A stretch of 35,851 nt of DNA from Cognataquiflexum rubidum. GTDB taxonomy: Bacteria > Bacteroidota > Bacteroidia > Cytophagales > Cyclobacteriaceae. Made by a program: the position numbers and the translations under genes. The notes under the pieces are model-generated. The model was not told the DNA's origin. It searched no databases and saw nothing but the letters and a program-made list of their open reading frames with translations. Shown piece after piece: positions 17,579-25,005 of this stretch. The stretch lies in NCBI RefSeq assembly GCF_022538115.1, contig NZ_JAKZAL010000034.1, positions 1 through 35,851 on the forward strand, read 5' to 3'. Every line of letters starts with the position of its first letter. The first letter of the stretch is position 1.

Positions 17579-17601
17579 TTTTTGTTTAATTCTAGTAAAT
17601 A

Positions 17602-18729
17602 ATGCTAAAACCAATTCCACTTTCCACACCAGTTTTTGATGGTTATGAAAATGATTTCGTTCTTCAGGCCATAGGAACAAAACAAATATCAACAGCAGGG
17701 AATTTTATTACTGATTTTGAGGATAAGATTAAAAATAGACTTGGGAATTTTAATGTTGCTCTAAAAAACTCAGGTACTTCCGCTATTCATTTGGCATTGA
17801 GGCTTATTGGAATTGGTACCGGCGATGAGGTTTTATGCCAGTCATTTACTTTTTGCGCGTCGGCTAATCCTATAATTTATTTGGGTGGTACACCGATATT
17901 TATTGATAGTGAGCCAAATACATGGAATATGTGTCCTGAAATTTTAGAGGATGCTATTCTTGACAGAATAAAAAAAGGAAAAAAGCCGAAGGCTATTATT
18001 GTGGTGGACTTGTTTGGTATGCCGGCAAGATTCGAAGAAATTCTAAAAATTTCACAAAAGTATGAAATTCCGGTAATTGAAGATGCCGCAGAGGCTTTAG
18101 GTTCATCAGTAGATGGAAGGGAATGTGGGACATTTGGCGAGTTTGGTGTAATCTCCTTTAATGGAAATAAAATCATCACGACAGGTTCCGGAGGAGCATT
18201 GATTTCTGCAAATTTTGAGGCAATTGAAAACTCAAAGTATCTTGCGGTTCAAGCCCGCGAAGTTTATAAGTATTATGTGCACAAAGAAATCGGTTATAAT
18301 TATAGAATGAATAATATGTCTGCAGGGATTGGGCTTGCCCAGTTTTTGAATTTGGACAAAAAAATTGCATTGAGAAGAAAAGTATTTGGAAATTATCAAA
18401 ATTTATTGAGTGGTTTTGAAGGTTTTTCTACAATTCTTGAACCGGATGGGTATTTTTCGAATAGGTGGTTATCCACTTTTTTAGTGAATCAATCAGAAAC
18501 AGGGTTTTCCAATGAGGATGTTAGGTTAACGCTCCTTAAAGAAAATATAGAGTCTAGATATCTTTGGAATCCACTTCACCTTCAGCCGGTCTTTAAAGAC
18601 ACCACATTTTATGGTGGTGGCGTTTCAGAAGATTTATTTTCTAAAGGTATTTGTTTGCCTAGCAGTGAAAATCTATCGATCGATGATCAGGAAAGAATAA
18701 TTGGTGTAATTAAAAGAATGTATACCTGA
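17602..18729 (+). CDS. DegT/DnrJ/EryC1 sugar aminotransferase (PglE-like)
   Basis: A 375-residue PLP enzyme that should put an amino group on a keto sugar nucleotide, with glutamate as donor. Seen: [11 protein letters not shown] near 57 (phosphate of PLP), [10 protein letters not shown] near 159 (the Asp that holds the pyridine nitrogen), and [14 protein letters not shown], where Lys190 is the Schiff-base lysine. It is followed 13 bp later by a PglC-like transferase and then by a PglF-like 4,6-dehydratase, the order of functions that makes UDP-diNAc-bacillosamine. The inferred substrate is the UDP-4-keto-6-deoxy-GlcNAc made by the gene at 19674. No PglD-type acetyltransferase is encoded nearby, so the sugar may keep a free 4-amino group. 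Confidence 0.88.
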   Translation: MLKPIPLSTPVFDGYENDFVLQAIGTKQISTAGNFITDFEDKIKNRLGNFNVALKNSGTSAIHLALRLIGIGTGDEVLCQSFTFCASANPIIYLGGTPIFIDSEPNTWNMCPEILEDAILDRIKKGKKPKAIIVVDLFGMPARFEEILKISQKYEIPVIEDAAEALGSSVDGRECGTFGEFGVISFNGNKIITTGSGGALISANFEAIENSKYLAVQAREVYKYYVHKEIGYNYRMNNMSAGIGLAQFLNLDKKIALRRKVFGNYQNLLSGFEGFSTILEPDGYFSNRWLSTFLVNQSETGFSNEDVRLTLLKENIESRYLWNPLHLQPVFKDTTFYGGGVSEDLFSKGICLPSSENLSIDDQERIIGVIKRMYT

Positions 18730-18742
18730 AATTCATTTGACA

Positions 18743-19363
18743 ATGTATTCTTTGTTCTTAAAAAGATTGATTGATTTATTTGCAAGTTTTTTCCTACTGA
18801 TCTTATTTTCTCCAATAATCATTATTGTAGCAATTTTACTCGCGATAGTTACTAGGAATAATCCATTTTTTTTTCAAAAAAGACCCGGTCTCCATGGAGA
18901 ACTTTTTAGATTAATAAAATTCAAGACTATGGTGGATGCGATAGATTCACATGGCGTCGCTCTGCCTGATGAGCAAAGATTGAAAGGTTTTGGAAAGGTG
19001 ATCAGAAAAACATCTTTAGATGAATTACCTCAATTATGGAACGTCTTAATAGGAGATATGAGTTTGGTTGGTCCTAGACCACTATTAGAAGAATATTTAC
19101 CTCTTTACGATTCCAATCAGGCAAAAAGACATTTGGTTAGACCTGGAATTACTGGCTTGGCACAGGTAAATGGAAGAAATTCTTTGTCTTGGGAAAGGAA
19201 ATTTGGATATGATGTGTTTTATGTAGAGAATCTTTCTTTTAAAATGGATTTGAAAATAATGTTGATGACGCTTTTTAAAATTTTCAAATCAGAAGGTGTC
19301 AATCAAAAAGGACATGTGACGATGCCAAAATTTGAAGGAAATAAAGCTGCTGATTTAAAATGA
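18743..19363 (+). CDS. PglC-like undecaprenyl-phosphate sugar phosphotransferase
   Basis: A 206-residue monotopic phosphoglycosyl transferase, the size of the minimal PglC domain. It has one hydrophobic re-entrant helix (about 11-36), [19 protein letters not shown] at 45-63, and [10 protein letters not shown] in which the Asp93-Glu94 dyad is at the same numbers as the PglC catalytic pair. SLVGPRPLL and [14 protein letters not shown] follow. It should transfer a phospho-bacillosamine-like sugar to undecaprenyl phosphate. The ATG at 18743 gives the family start ([13 protein letters not shown]); a TTG two codons upstream is not needed. It follows the aminotransferase by 13 bp and probably shares its transcript. 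Confidence 0.9.
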   Translation: MYSLFLKRLIDLFASFFLLILFSPIIIIVAILLAIVTRNNPFFFQKRPGLHGELFRLIKFKTMVDAIDSHGVALPDEQRLKGFGKVIRKTSLDELPQLWNVLIGDMSLVGPRPLLEEYLPLYDSNQAKRHLVRPGITGLAQVNGRNSLSWERKFGYDVFYVENLSFKMDLKIMLMTLFKIFKSEGVNQKGHVTMPKFEGNKAADLK

Positions 19364-19673
19364 ATTTCTGTTCATTGCTTTCAGAAAACTTCAGTAGTTA
19401 AACCATTAATTAAAAAACTATAATTTTATAATAATTTACCTCAAACAATTTTTAACCTGGAACTCGAATATTTCAAATCATTATAAAAAGTTGGATTCAT
19501 TTACCTATAGCCAAAAATGAAACCTACATCAGGAAAATTGTATGTTTTTTTTCGACTGAAAAATAGTATAATAAAAAGTTACATTTGGGAAAAAACAATG
19601 ATATATTTGAATTAAGCCCTTATAACTAAAAATATTACTATATAAAATTTCATCATTCTAATCAACCTTCAAA
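19364..19673. other. 310-bp AT-rich non-coding region upstream of the PglF-like gene
   Basis: No gene, RNA or strong hairpin is seen. The only ORF is 32 codons (19517-19615) without a ribosome-binding site. The region holds tandem TANNTTTG elements near 19580-19609, listed separately, and is otherwise poly-A/T-rich leader. Confidence 0.6.
19580..19609 (+). promoter_or_regulatory. Tandem promoter-like elements upstream of the PglF-like gene
   Basis: TACATTTG at 19580-19587 and TATATTTG at 19602-19609 both match TANNTTTG and lie 22 bases apart. Neither has a TTG at the ideal distance, so this is weaker than the other promoters. A leader of about 58-80 bases would follow. Confidence 0.35.
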
Positions 19674-21584
19674 ATGAACTTTTTGAAAGACCTAAGAATC
19701 CTTCCCAGATGGATAATAATTACCTTAGACACAGTTGTATTATTTCAGTCAACGTTTTTTGCGTATTTGGTAAGATTTAATTTTGACCTTGAGCTAGTAA
19801 ATAAAAATAATGCTGTATTGGGAAGTTTGATTTTTTCCGGGCTGGTGTTTCTTGTAATGCTAACCACAAAAAGCTATAAAGGTATTGTAAGGCATACCGG
19901 TTTAAAAGACAGCGTTAATCTATTCAAAACCATTGCAATAGGATTTGCGATTATCCTTTTTATCAACTTTGTTTTTGAATTGTTTATTTCAAGTACTTAC
20001 ATCATTCCAAATTCCGTATTAATTATTGCCTCGCTGACTTCGCTTTTTTTGTTGATTTTGTACAGGTTTTTAGTCAAAGAGTCATTTATTTATCTGAAAA
20101 GTGGATTTACTCCCAACAATGTTAAAGTAGGAGTGATTTTTGGAGCGAGTGAAGCCGGAATCATTGCGCTGGATGTCATAAAAAGAGACAGCAAATCAAA
20201 TCTCATGATTTCCGCCTTTCTTGATGATGATTCGAAAAAGGAAGGGAAAATCATCGGCGGCAAAAAGATTTTCAAAGGACTTTCCCATCTCAAATTTTTG
20301 GCCGAATCTCAAAAAGTATCGGAATTGATCATTGCAGTCAAAGATTTATCTGTCCAACGCAAAAAAGAAATCATTGATGAATGTTATAAATACAACATCC
20401 ATGTATCTATCGTGCCGCCGATTAACCAATGGATAAATCGCGGGCTGAATACAGAAGCTATACGTGACCTTAGGATTGAGGATTTGCTTGGAAGGCAACA
20501 GATTTCTTTGGAAAACCCTAAAATTAAAGAGGAGCTTTCTAACAAGGTAGTATTGGTGACCGGTGCTGCAGGCTCTATTGGAAGTGAACTTTGCAGGCAA
20601 ATCATGTTTTATAATCCCCGTTTGTTGATACTTTTGGATTTTTCCGAATCAGCATTGTATGACCTGGATTTTGAATTTAGGGAATCAGGCATGATCACTC
20701 CGCATATAGCCATTTTGGCTGATATCCGTGATTATACTACCATGAAAAACATTTTTAAAAAATATAGTCCTGATGTCGTATTCCACGCTGCTGCTTATAA
20801 ACATGTGCCTATGATCGAGAATTATCCCGAACAAGCCATTAAGAGTAACATTCTAGGGACCAAAATTCTTGCTGATTTATCCGTTTTACACAATGTTGAA
20901 AAATTTGTTTTGGTCAGTACAGACAAGGCTGTCAATCCTACCAATGTCATGGGCGCTACCAAAAGAGCAGCAGAAATGTATGTCCAAGCGTTGAATACTT
21001 ATTTGGAAACCCACCACAACAATGCGCATACAAAGTTTATTACCACGCGGTTTGGAAATGTGCTTGGTTCAAATGGGTCGGTTGTTCCTCTCTTTAAAAA
21101 GCAGATCCAAAAAGGTGGACCGATTACTGTAACCCATCCTGATATCACTAGGTACTTTATGACCATTCCTGAAGCGTGTCAATTGGTCCTTGAGGCTGGT
21201 TTTATGGGGAACGGGGGTGAGATTTATGTGTTCGATATGGGCGAACCGATCAAAATTGTAGACCTGGCCATCAATATGATTAGGTTAAGTGGCAAAAAGG
21301 TCGGAGAGGATATTAAAATTGTTTATTCAGGTTTGAGGGAAGGCGAAAAACTGTTTGAAGAACTTCTTAATGATTCCGAGGTTGTTAAATTCACGCATCA
21401 TCCTAAAATCAAAATCGCACAGGTTTCTTCTGTGCATTTTTACAAAATTGAAGGTCAGATTGAAATTTTTGAAAGCCTGATCGGGAAAAACTCTGAAAAC
21501 GATCTTGTCTTTCATCTTAAATCAATGATTCCTGAATACAAAAGTAATTCCTCAAGGTTTGAAGTTTTGGACCGGCTGAATTAA
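19674..21584 (+). CDS. Membrane-bound UDP-GlcNAc 4,6-dehydratase (PglF/WbpM/CapD family)
   Basis: A 636-residue protein. Four hydrophobic segments lie within residues 13-132, then a CoA-binding-like Rossmann domain (about 150-250, with VGVIFGASEAG) and a full SDR domain: TGAAGSIGSE from 296, FHAAAYKHVPMIE, and VSTDKAVNPTNVMGATKR with Met replacing Tyr, the mark of this dehydratase group. It ends with a REGEKLFEELL substrate-site segment. It probably makes the 4-keto-6-deoxy sugar that the PglE-like and PglC-like neighbours use for a bacillosamine-type sugar. Domain order and length match PglF/WbpM. It is convergent with the TIGR03643 gene, 10 bp away, with no terminator hairpin between the stops. 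Confidence 0.93.
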   Translation: MNFLKDLRILPRWIIITLDTVVLFQSTFFAYLVRFNFDLELVNKNNAVLGSLIFSGLVFLVMLTTKSYKGIVRHTGLKDSVNLFKTIAIGFAIILFINFVFELFISSTYIIPNSVLIIASLTSLFLLILYRFLVKESFIYLKSGFTPNNVKVGVIFGASEAGIIALDVIKRDSKSNLMISAFLDDDSKKEGKIIGGKKIFKGLSHLKFLAESQKVSELIIAVKDLSVQRKKEIIDECYKYNIHVSIVPPINQWINRGLNTEAIRDLRIEDLLGRQQISLENPKIKEELSNKVVLVTGAAGSIGSELCRQIMFYNPRLLILLDFSESALYDLDFEFRESGMITPHIAILADIRDYTTMKNIFKKYSPDVVFHAAAYKHVPMIENYPEQAIKSNILGTKILADLSVLHNVEKFVLVSTDKAVNPTNVMGATKRAAEMYVQALNTYLETHHNNAHTKFITTRFGNVLGSNGSVVPLFKKQIQKGGPITVTHPDITRYFMTIPEACQLVLEAGFMGNGGEIYVFDMGEPIKIVDLAINMIRLSGKKVGEDIKIVYSGLREGEKLFEELLNDSEVVKFTHHPKIKIAQVSSVHFYKIEGQIEIFESLIGKNSENDLVFHLKSMIPEYKSNSSRFEVLDRLN

Positions 21585-21594
21585 AAAAATTAAT

Positions 21595-21864
21595 TTACTT
21601 CCTTTTGCTTATTTTGTTGAAAGTAATCGGTCTTTGAAGATCACATTTGAACTTCTCTGATTCAATTCCATATTTTTTGGGATGCTTTGTTTTTCGACCT
21701 GTCACCCTTTTTCTCCAAAGTTGAAAAGAGGAATGTTTTAACTCTTTTCTCATCAATACAATCACTTCTTGCTCGGGAATCCCAAATTGATTTTTTATCG
21801 CTTCAAATGGAGTGCGATCTTCCCACGCCATTTCAATTATCCTGTCTTTATCTATAATTTCCAT
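21595..21864 (-). CDS. TIGR03643-family small protein, function unknown
   Basis: An 89-residue basic protein with the family's typical start (MEIIDKDRIIEMAWEDRTPF) and a helix-turn-helix-like middle (AIKNQFGIPEQEVIVLMRKEL at about 22-42), followed by an Arg/Lys-rich tail (WRKRVTGRKTKHPKKYG). The open frame extends to 22095 over the photolyase gene, but the ATG at 21864 gives the right family length and avoids the overlap. It is transcribed away from the photolyase gene with only 51 bp between the two starts. A link with photoreceptor or DNA-repair function is inferred from this arrangement. The HTH-like shape would allow DNA binding, but no function is known to me. Confidence 0.82.
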   Translation of the reverse strand: MEIIDKDRIIEMAWEDRTPFEAIKNQFGIPEQEVIVLMRKELKHSSFQLWRKRVTGRKTKHPKKYGIESEKFKCDLQRPITFNKISKRK

Positions 21865-21915
21865 TCTATGGTTTTTGAATCCAAACAATGTTAGGTATCT
21901 AATGTTTTGAATGGG

Positions 21916-23379
21916 ATGGAAAAAATCAATATCGTATGGTTTAAAAGGGACATTAGGACTAAAGATCATTTGCCATTGAAAACAGCCTTGGAAAGTGACC
22001 TGCCCGTATTGATGGTTTATGTTTTTGAACCTGAGTTGGTTGATTCCCCAAAGTATGATCTTAGACATTGGCGGTTTATCTATCAAAGTCTTCAAGATGC
22101 CAATATAACCTTAAAGCCTTTTGGAGCGGAAATAGTCATCTGTTTTGGAGAAATAATTGAGTTTTTTAAAAACCTTCAAGCTACAGTATGTATTGATAAA
22201 GCGTTTTCACATCTTGAAACCGGGATTTTGAAAACATATCAAAGAGATAAAAATGTCAACCGATTTTTTCGCGAAAACAATATCAAATGGATAGAATTCC
22301 CTCAAAATGGTGTCATTAGAGGAATAAAAAATAGAAGCGGTTGGCCTGAACTTTGGAAAAAATTTGTCCATTCTCCCATAAATGATCCTGATTTTTCCAA
22401 AGGAAGATATTTTCAATACAAACATCGGTCTGAATTAACGGAAACATTGATTCCCGAGGAATGGAAATCTAAAAACCCGCAAATGCAGGAAGGAGGGGAA
22501 ACTTTTGCCTGGCGGTACTTAGAGTCTTTTTTCAATGAAAGGGGAGTCAATTATAGCAAGCATATCAGTAAACCTTCTGAAAGCAGGAGGTCTTGTAGTC
22601 GGTTGTCTACCTATCTTGCTTGGGGTAATTTGTCTATCAAACAGGTTTATCAGGAAGCTGAGAAATCAAAGAAGAATATTTTTGCAAAAGGGAATATTGT
22701 AAACTTTCAATCCAGGCTTAGATGGCATTGCCATTTCATACAAAAGTTTGAAATGGAATGTCGCATGGAGTCTGAAAATCTGAATCCGGGCTTTGATAAA
22801 TTCCAAAAACCCAAAAATCCAACTTTGTTGAAAGCTTGGGAGGAGGGGAGTACCGGATTTCCATTGGTCGATGCCTGTATGCGTTGTCTGAAAGAAACCG
22901 GCTATCTCAATTTTAGGATGAGGGCAATGGTGGTTTCATTTTTGACCCATCACTTATTGTTGGATTGGCGGGAGGGGGCAGACCATTTGGCGAGGTGTTT
23001 TTTGGATTTCGAGCCGGGAATACACTATCCCCAACTTCAGATGCAGGCAGGAGTGACAGGTATCAATACTGTCAGAATATACAATCCAATAAAGCAATCC
23101 TTTGACCATGACCCTGATGCCATTTTCATAAAAAAATGGGTTCCCGAATTGTCTGTTTTACCTCCAGGTCAAGTCCATGAACCTTGGAAAATCACCCAAA
23201 TGGAGCAAATGATTTTTGGATTTGAATTAGGCAAGGATTACCCTTTTCCAATTGTAAACCCCGAACAAGCTGCAAAGGTCGCTCGGGACCTTATTTGGAA
23301 ATCGCAGCATGATGAAGATGTGAAAAAGTATTCCAAGAAAATTTTGAGGGTTCACACCCTACCTTCCAGAGAAATGTGA
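21916..23379 (+). CDS. Cryptochrome/photolyase-family flavoprotein, altered FAD loop
   Basis: A 487-residue protein with an N-terminal photolyase alpha/beta domain (IVWFKRDIRTKDHLPL, 6-21) for an antenna chromophore and a C-terminal FAD domain. Aligned without gaps to Escherichia coli PhrB in the FAD region, Trp308 and Trp351 match W306 and W359 of the electron-transfer triad. The FAD-proximal W382 is Leu374, and N378, which touches flavin N5, is His370 (segment EPGIHYPQLQMQ, 366-377). RIYNP after it is conserved. It may repair UV damage or act as a blue-light sensor; the changed loop makes ordinary CPD photolyase activity uncertain. The ATG at 21916 is preferred over the TTG at 21907. It ends convergent with ald. 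Confidence 0.88.
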   Translation: MEKINIVWFKRDIRTKDHLPLKTALESDLPVLMVYVFEPELVDSPKYDLRHWRFIYQSLQDANITLKPFGAEIVICFGEIIEFFKNLQATVCIDKAFSHLETGILKTYQRDKNVNRFFRENNIKWIEFPQNGVIRGIKNRSGWPELWKKFVHSPINDPDFSKGRYFQYKHRSELTETLIPEEWKSKNPQMQEGGETFAWRYLESFFNERGVNYSKHISKPSESRRSCSRLSTYLAWGNLSIKQVYQEAEKSKKNIFAKGNIVNFQSRLRWHCHFIQKFEMECRMESENLNPGFDKFQKPKNPTLLKAWEEGSTGFPLVDACMRCLKETGYLNFRMRAMVVSFLTHHLLLDWREGADHLARCFLDFEPGIHYPQLQMQAGVTGINTVRIYNPIKQSFDHDPDAIFIKKWVPELSVLPPGQVHEPWKITQMEQMIFGFELGKDYPFPIVNPEQAAKVARDLIWKSQHDEDVKKYSKKILRVHTLPSREM

Positions 23380-23390
23380 TTTTCAATTCA

Positions 23391-23423
23391 AAAAAAAGCC
23401 CACAAGGTCTTTCCAAGTGGGCT
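23391..23423 (-). terminator. Terminator of ald, between convergent genes
   Basis: A 7-bp stem (AGCCCAC at 23397-23403 with GTGGGCT at 23417-23423) is followed on the - strand by seven T (the A-run at 23391-23397). On the + strand no T-run follows, so it mainly serves ald. Confidence 0.75.
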
Positions 23424-23444
23424 TCTGAAGGTTCTAATTTAATT

Positions 23445-24563
23445 TCAATCTGCTAAATATTTTTCAACCGGAACATAATCCATGTTGAAAGCCTCTGCTA
23501 CGGCTTTGTAGACGATTTCGCCATTGATAACATTCAATCCAGGCACAAGATCAGGATTCTGTTGTGCGGCTTTCTTCCAACCTTTATCTGCTAATTGAAT
23601 CGCATAAGGAAGGGTCGCATTGGTAAGTGCCAAAGTGGAAGTGTAAGGTACAGCTCCCGGCATATTGGCAACACAATAGTGAACTACATCATCAATGATA
23701 TAAGTTGGGTTTTCATGAGTAGTTGGTTTGCATGTTTCGATGCAACCACCTTGGTCCACTGCCACATCCACCAAGACTGTTCCCGGTTTCATGATTTTGA
23801 GCATGTCCCTTGTGATCAAATGCGGCGCTTTCGCACCAGGAATGAGCACTGCACCCACAACCAAATCCGCGTGTTTGATCATCTCCCTGATGTTGTATTC
23901 ATTGGACATCATCGTTTTGACATTTGCAGGCATGACATCTGCCAAGTAGCGCATTCTTGCGAGTGATACATCCATGATGGTCACATCAGCACCTAATCCT
24001 GCGGCCATCCAAGCCGCTTGCGTACCCACAATACCGCCACCTAAAATCAATACTTTGGCAGGCAAAACACCGGGAACACCACCAAGAAGGATACCTCTAC
24101 CTTGAAGTGGTTTTTCAAGATAATTTGCACCTTTTTGGATTGCCATTCTTCCTGCTACTTCTGACATCGGAATCAAAAGGGGCAAACTTCTGTCCACTTT
24201 TTCTACTGTTTCATAAGCCAAACAGGTAGCTTTACTTTCTACCATGGCCTTTGTAAGCGGCTCATAAGAAGCAAAGTGAAAATAGGTAAACAATAATTGA
24301 TTCTCTTTGATGAGCTTATATTCAGGTTCAATCGGTTCCTTTACTTTGATAATCATGTCAGCAATGGCATAGACCTCTTCGATAGTCGATAGGATGGTAG
24401 CGCCTGCCGTCATATATTCTTCATCACTAAAACCACTGCCAATCCCGGCTGTATGTTGAACAAAAACCTGATGGCCTCTTTTGACCAACTCTTTTGCGCC
24501 GGCTGGAGTCAAAGCAACCCTGTTCTCATTATTCTTGATTTCTTTTGGAGTACCGATTATCAT
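23445..24563 (-). CDS. ald: Alanine dehydrogenase
   Basis: A 372-residue NAD-dependent enzyme converting L-alanine to pyruvate and ammonia, and the reverse. The start MIIGTPKEIKNNENRVALTP is that of the family; the substrate loop carries FTYFHFASYEP with the conserved catalytic His; the NAD fold has VLILGGGIVGTQAA followed by an acidic strand end (VTIMD). Length is normal for the hexameric enzyme. It is divergent from the fused 2-oxoacid dehydrogenase E1 across 442 bp containing several dyads, one of which (24574-24600) lies directly upstream of its ATG. The neighbourhood suggests control by amino-acid supply. Confidence 0.96.
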   Translation of the reverse strand: MIIGTPKEIKNNENRVALTPAGAKELVKRGHQVFVQHTAGIGSGFSDEEYMTAGATILSTIEEVYAIADMIIKVKEPIEPEYKLIKENQLLFTYFHFASYEPLTKAMVESKATCLAYETVEKVDRSLPLLIPMSEVAGRMAIQKGANYLEKPLQGRGILLGGVPGVLPAKVLILGGGIVGTQAAWMAAGLGADVTIMDVSLARMRYLADVMPANVKTMMSNEYNIREMIKHADLVVGAVLIPGAKAPHLITRDMLKIMKPGTVLVDVAVDQGGCIETCKPTTHENPTYIIDDVVHYCVANMPGAVPYTSTLALTNATLPYAIQLADKGWKKAAQQNPDLVPGLNVINGEIVYKAVAEAFNMDYVPVEKYLAD

Positions 24564-24573
24564 ATTGTTAAAA

Positions 24574-24604
24574 TTTGGGTTTTTTAATCACAAACCCAAA
24601 GATA
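24574..24604 (-). promoter_or_regulatory. ald -7 element overlapped by a 9-bp dyad
   Basis: TATCTTTG on the - strand (24597-24604) matches TANNTTTG. It partly overlaps a perfect inverted repeat, TTTGGGTTT-N9-AAACCCAAA (24574-24600), that ends 10 bp before the ald ATG. The position suits an operator over the transcription start. No -33 TTG is found at the ideal distance. Confidence 0.45.
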
Positions 24605-24672
24605 ATATCAGGCACCTATTAAAAACCATAATCCATTCAATTATTTTGATTGTCATAAGAAAATGGTTGATT

Positions 24673-24737
24673 TTTGAAATATTGTTTCAAATTTTTTGTT
24701 TATTCTAAATATTATTTCAAAAATTATACTTTTGAAA
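24673..24737. promoter_or_regulatory. Pair of TTTGAAA dyads, candidate operators
   Basis: TTTGAAA-N5-TTTCAAA at 24673-24691 and TTTCAAAA-N7-TTTTGAAA at 24715-24737 stand about four helical turns apart centre to centre. They are built from the same half-site in opposite arrangement. An Lrp/AsnC-type regulator is a reasonable guess given the two flanking amino-acid-related genes, but the protein is not in the window. Confidence 0.4.
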
Positions 24738-24922
24738 CAAAAAATTTTGAGAGTTTTATTTAAAATGATTTGGCTGATAATTTAATCTGTGGTTTTTATG
24801 TTTTATAATTTATTTTGGTTGCAATTATTAAAAAATAAGAATAATATATTGTATTTCGTGTTTTTAAGATCATTAATCAAAATTATTTATTGAAATTAAT
24901 CGAAATTATTCTGTTTTTAAAT

Positions 24923-24952
24923 TTGTAAAAATGTCAATTTTCTTTATTTTTG
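24923..24952 (+). promoter_or_regulatory. Promoter of the fused E1 gene
   Basis: TTG at 24923-24925 and TATTTTTG at 24945-24952 with 19 bases between match the Bacteroidota promoter pattern. The leader to the ATG at 25006 would be about 47 bases. Confidence 0.45.
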
Positions 24953-25005
24953 GAATACTTGCGTTTGAAATGAAATAAACCCAATTGGCTTTTAGATTAT
25001 AAAAA

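Larger units (their letters stand above)
24564..25005. other. 442-bp AT-rich divergent regulatory region between ald and E1
   Basis: No ORF or RNA gene is seen. It carries promoter elements for both flanking genes, one 9-bp dyad next to ald, two TTTGAAA-type dyads at 24673-24737, and a further TTTGAAA at 24964-24970, about 36 bp upstream of the E1 ATG. There is also a direct repeat GAAATTA at 24892 and 24902. The pattern suggests binding of a dimeric regulator. Confidence 0.6.

Noticed and set aside
19517-19615. 32-codon ORF in the gap before the PglF-like gene
   Set aside because: No ribosome-binding site, no motif, and it spans the promoter-like elements.
21865-22095. Longer N-terminus for the TIGR03643 protein
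   Set aside because: It would overlap the photolyase coding region and exceed the family length; the ATG at 21864 gives the conserved start.
24481-24708. 75-codon + strand frame near the ald start
   Set aside because: It is antisense to ald and to its promoter region, with no family features.
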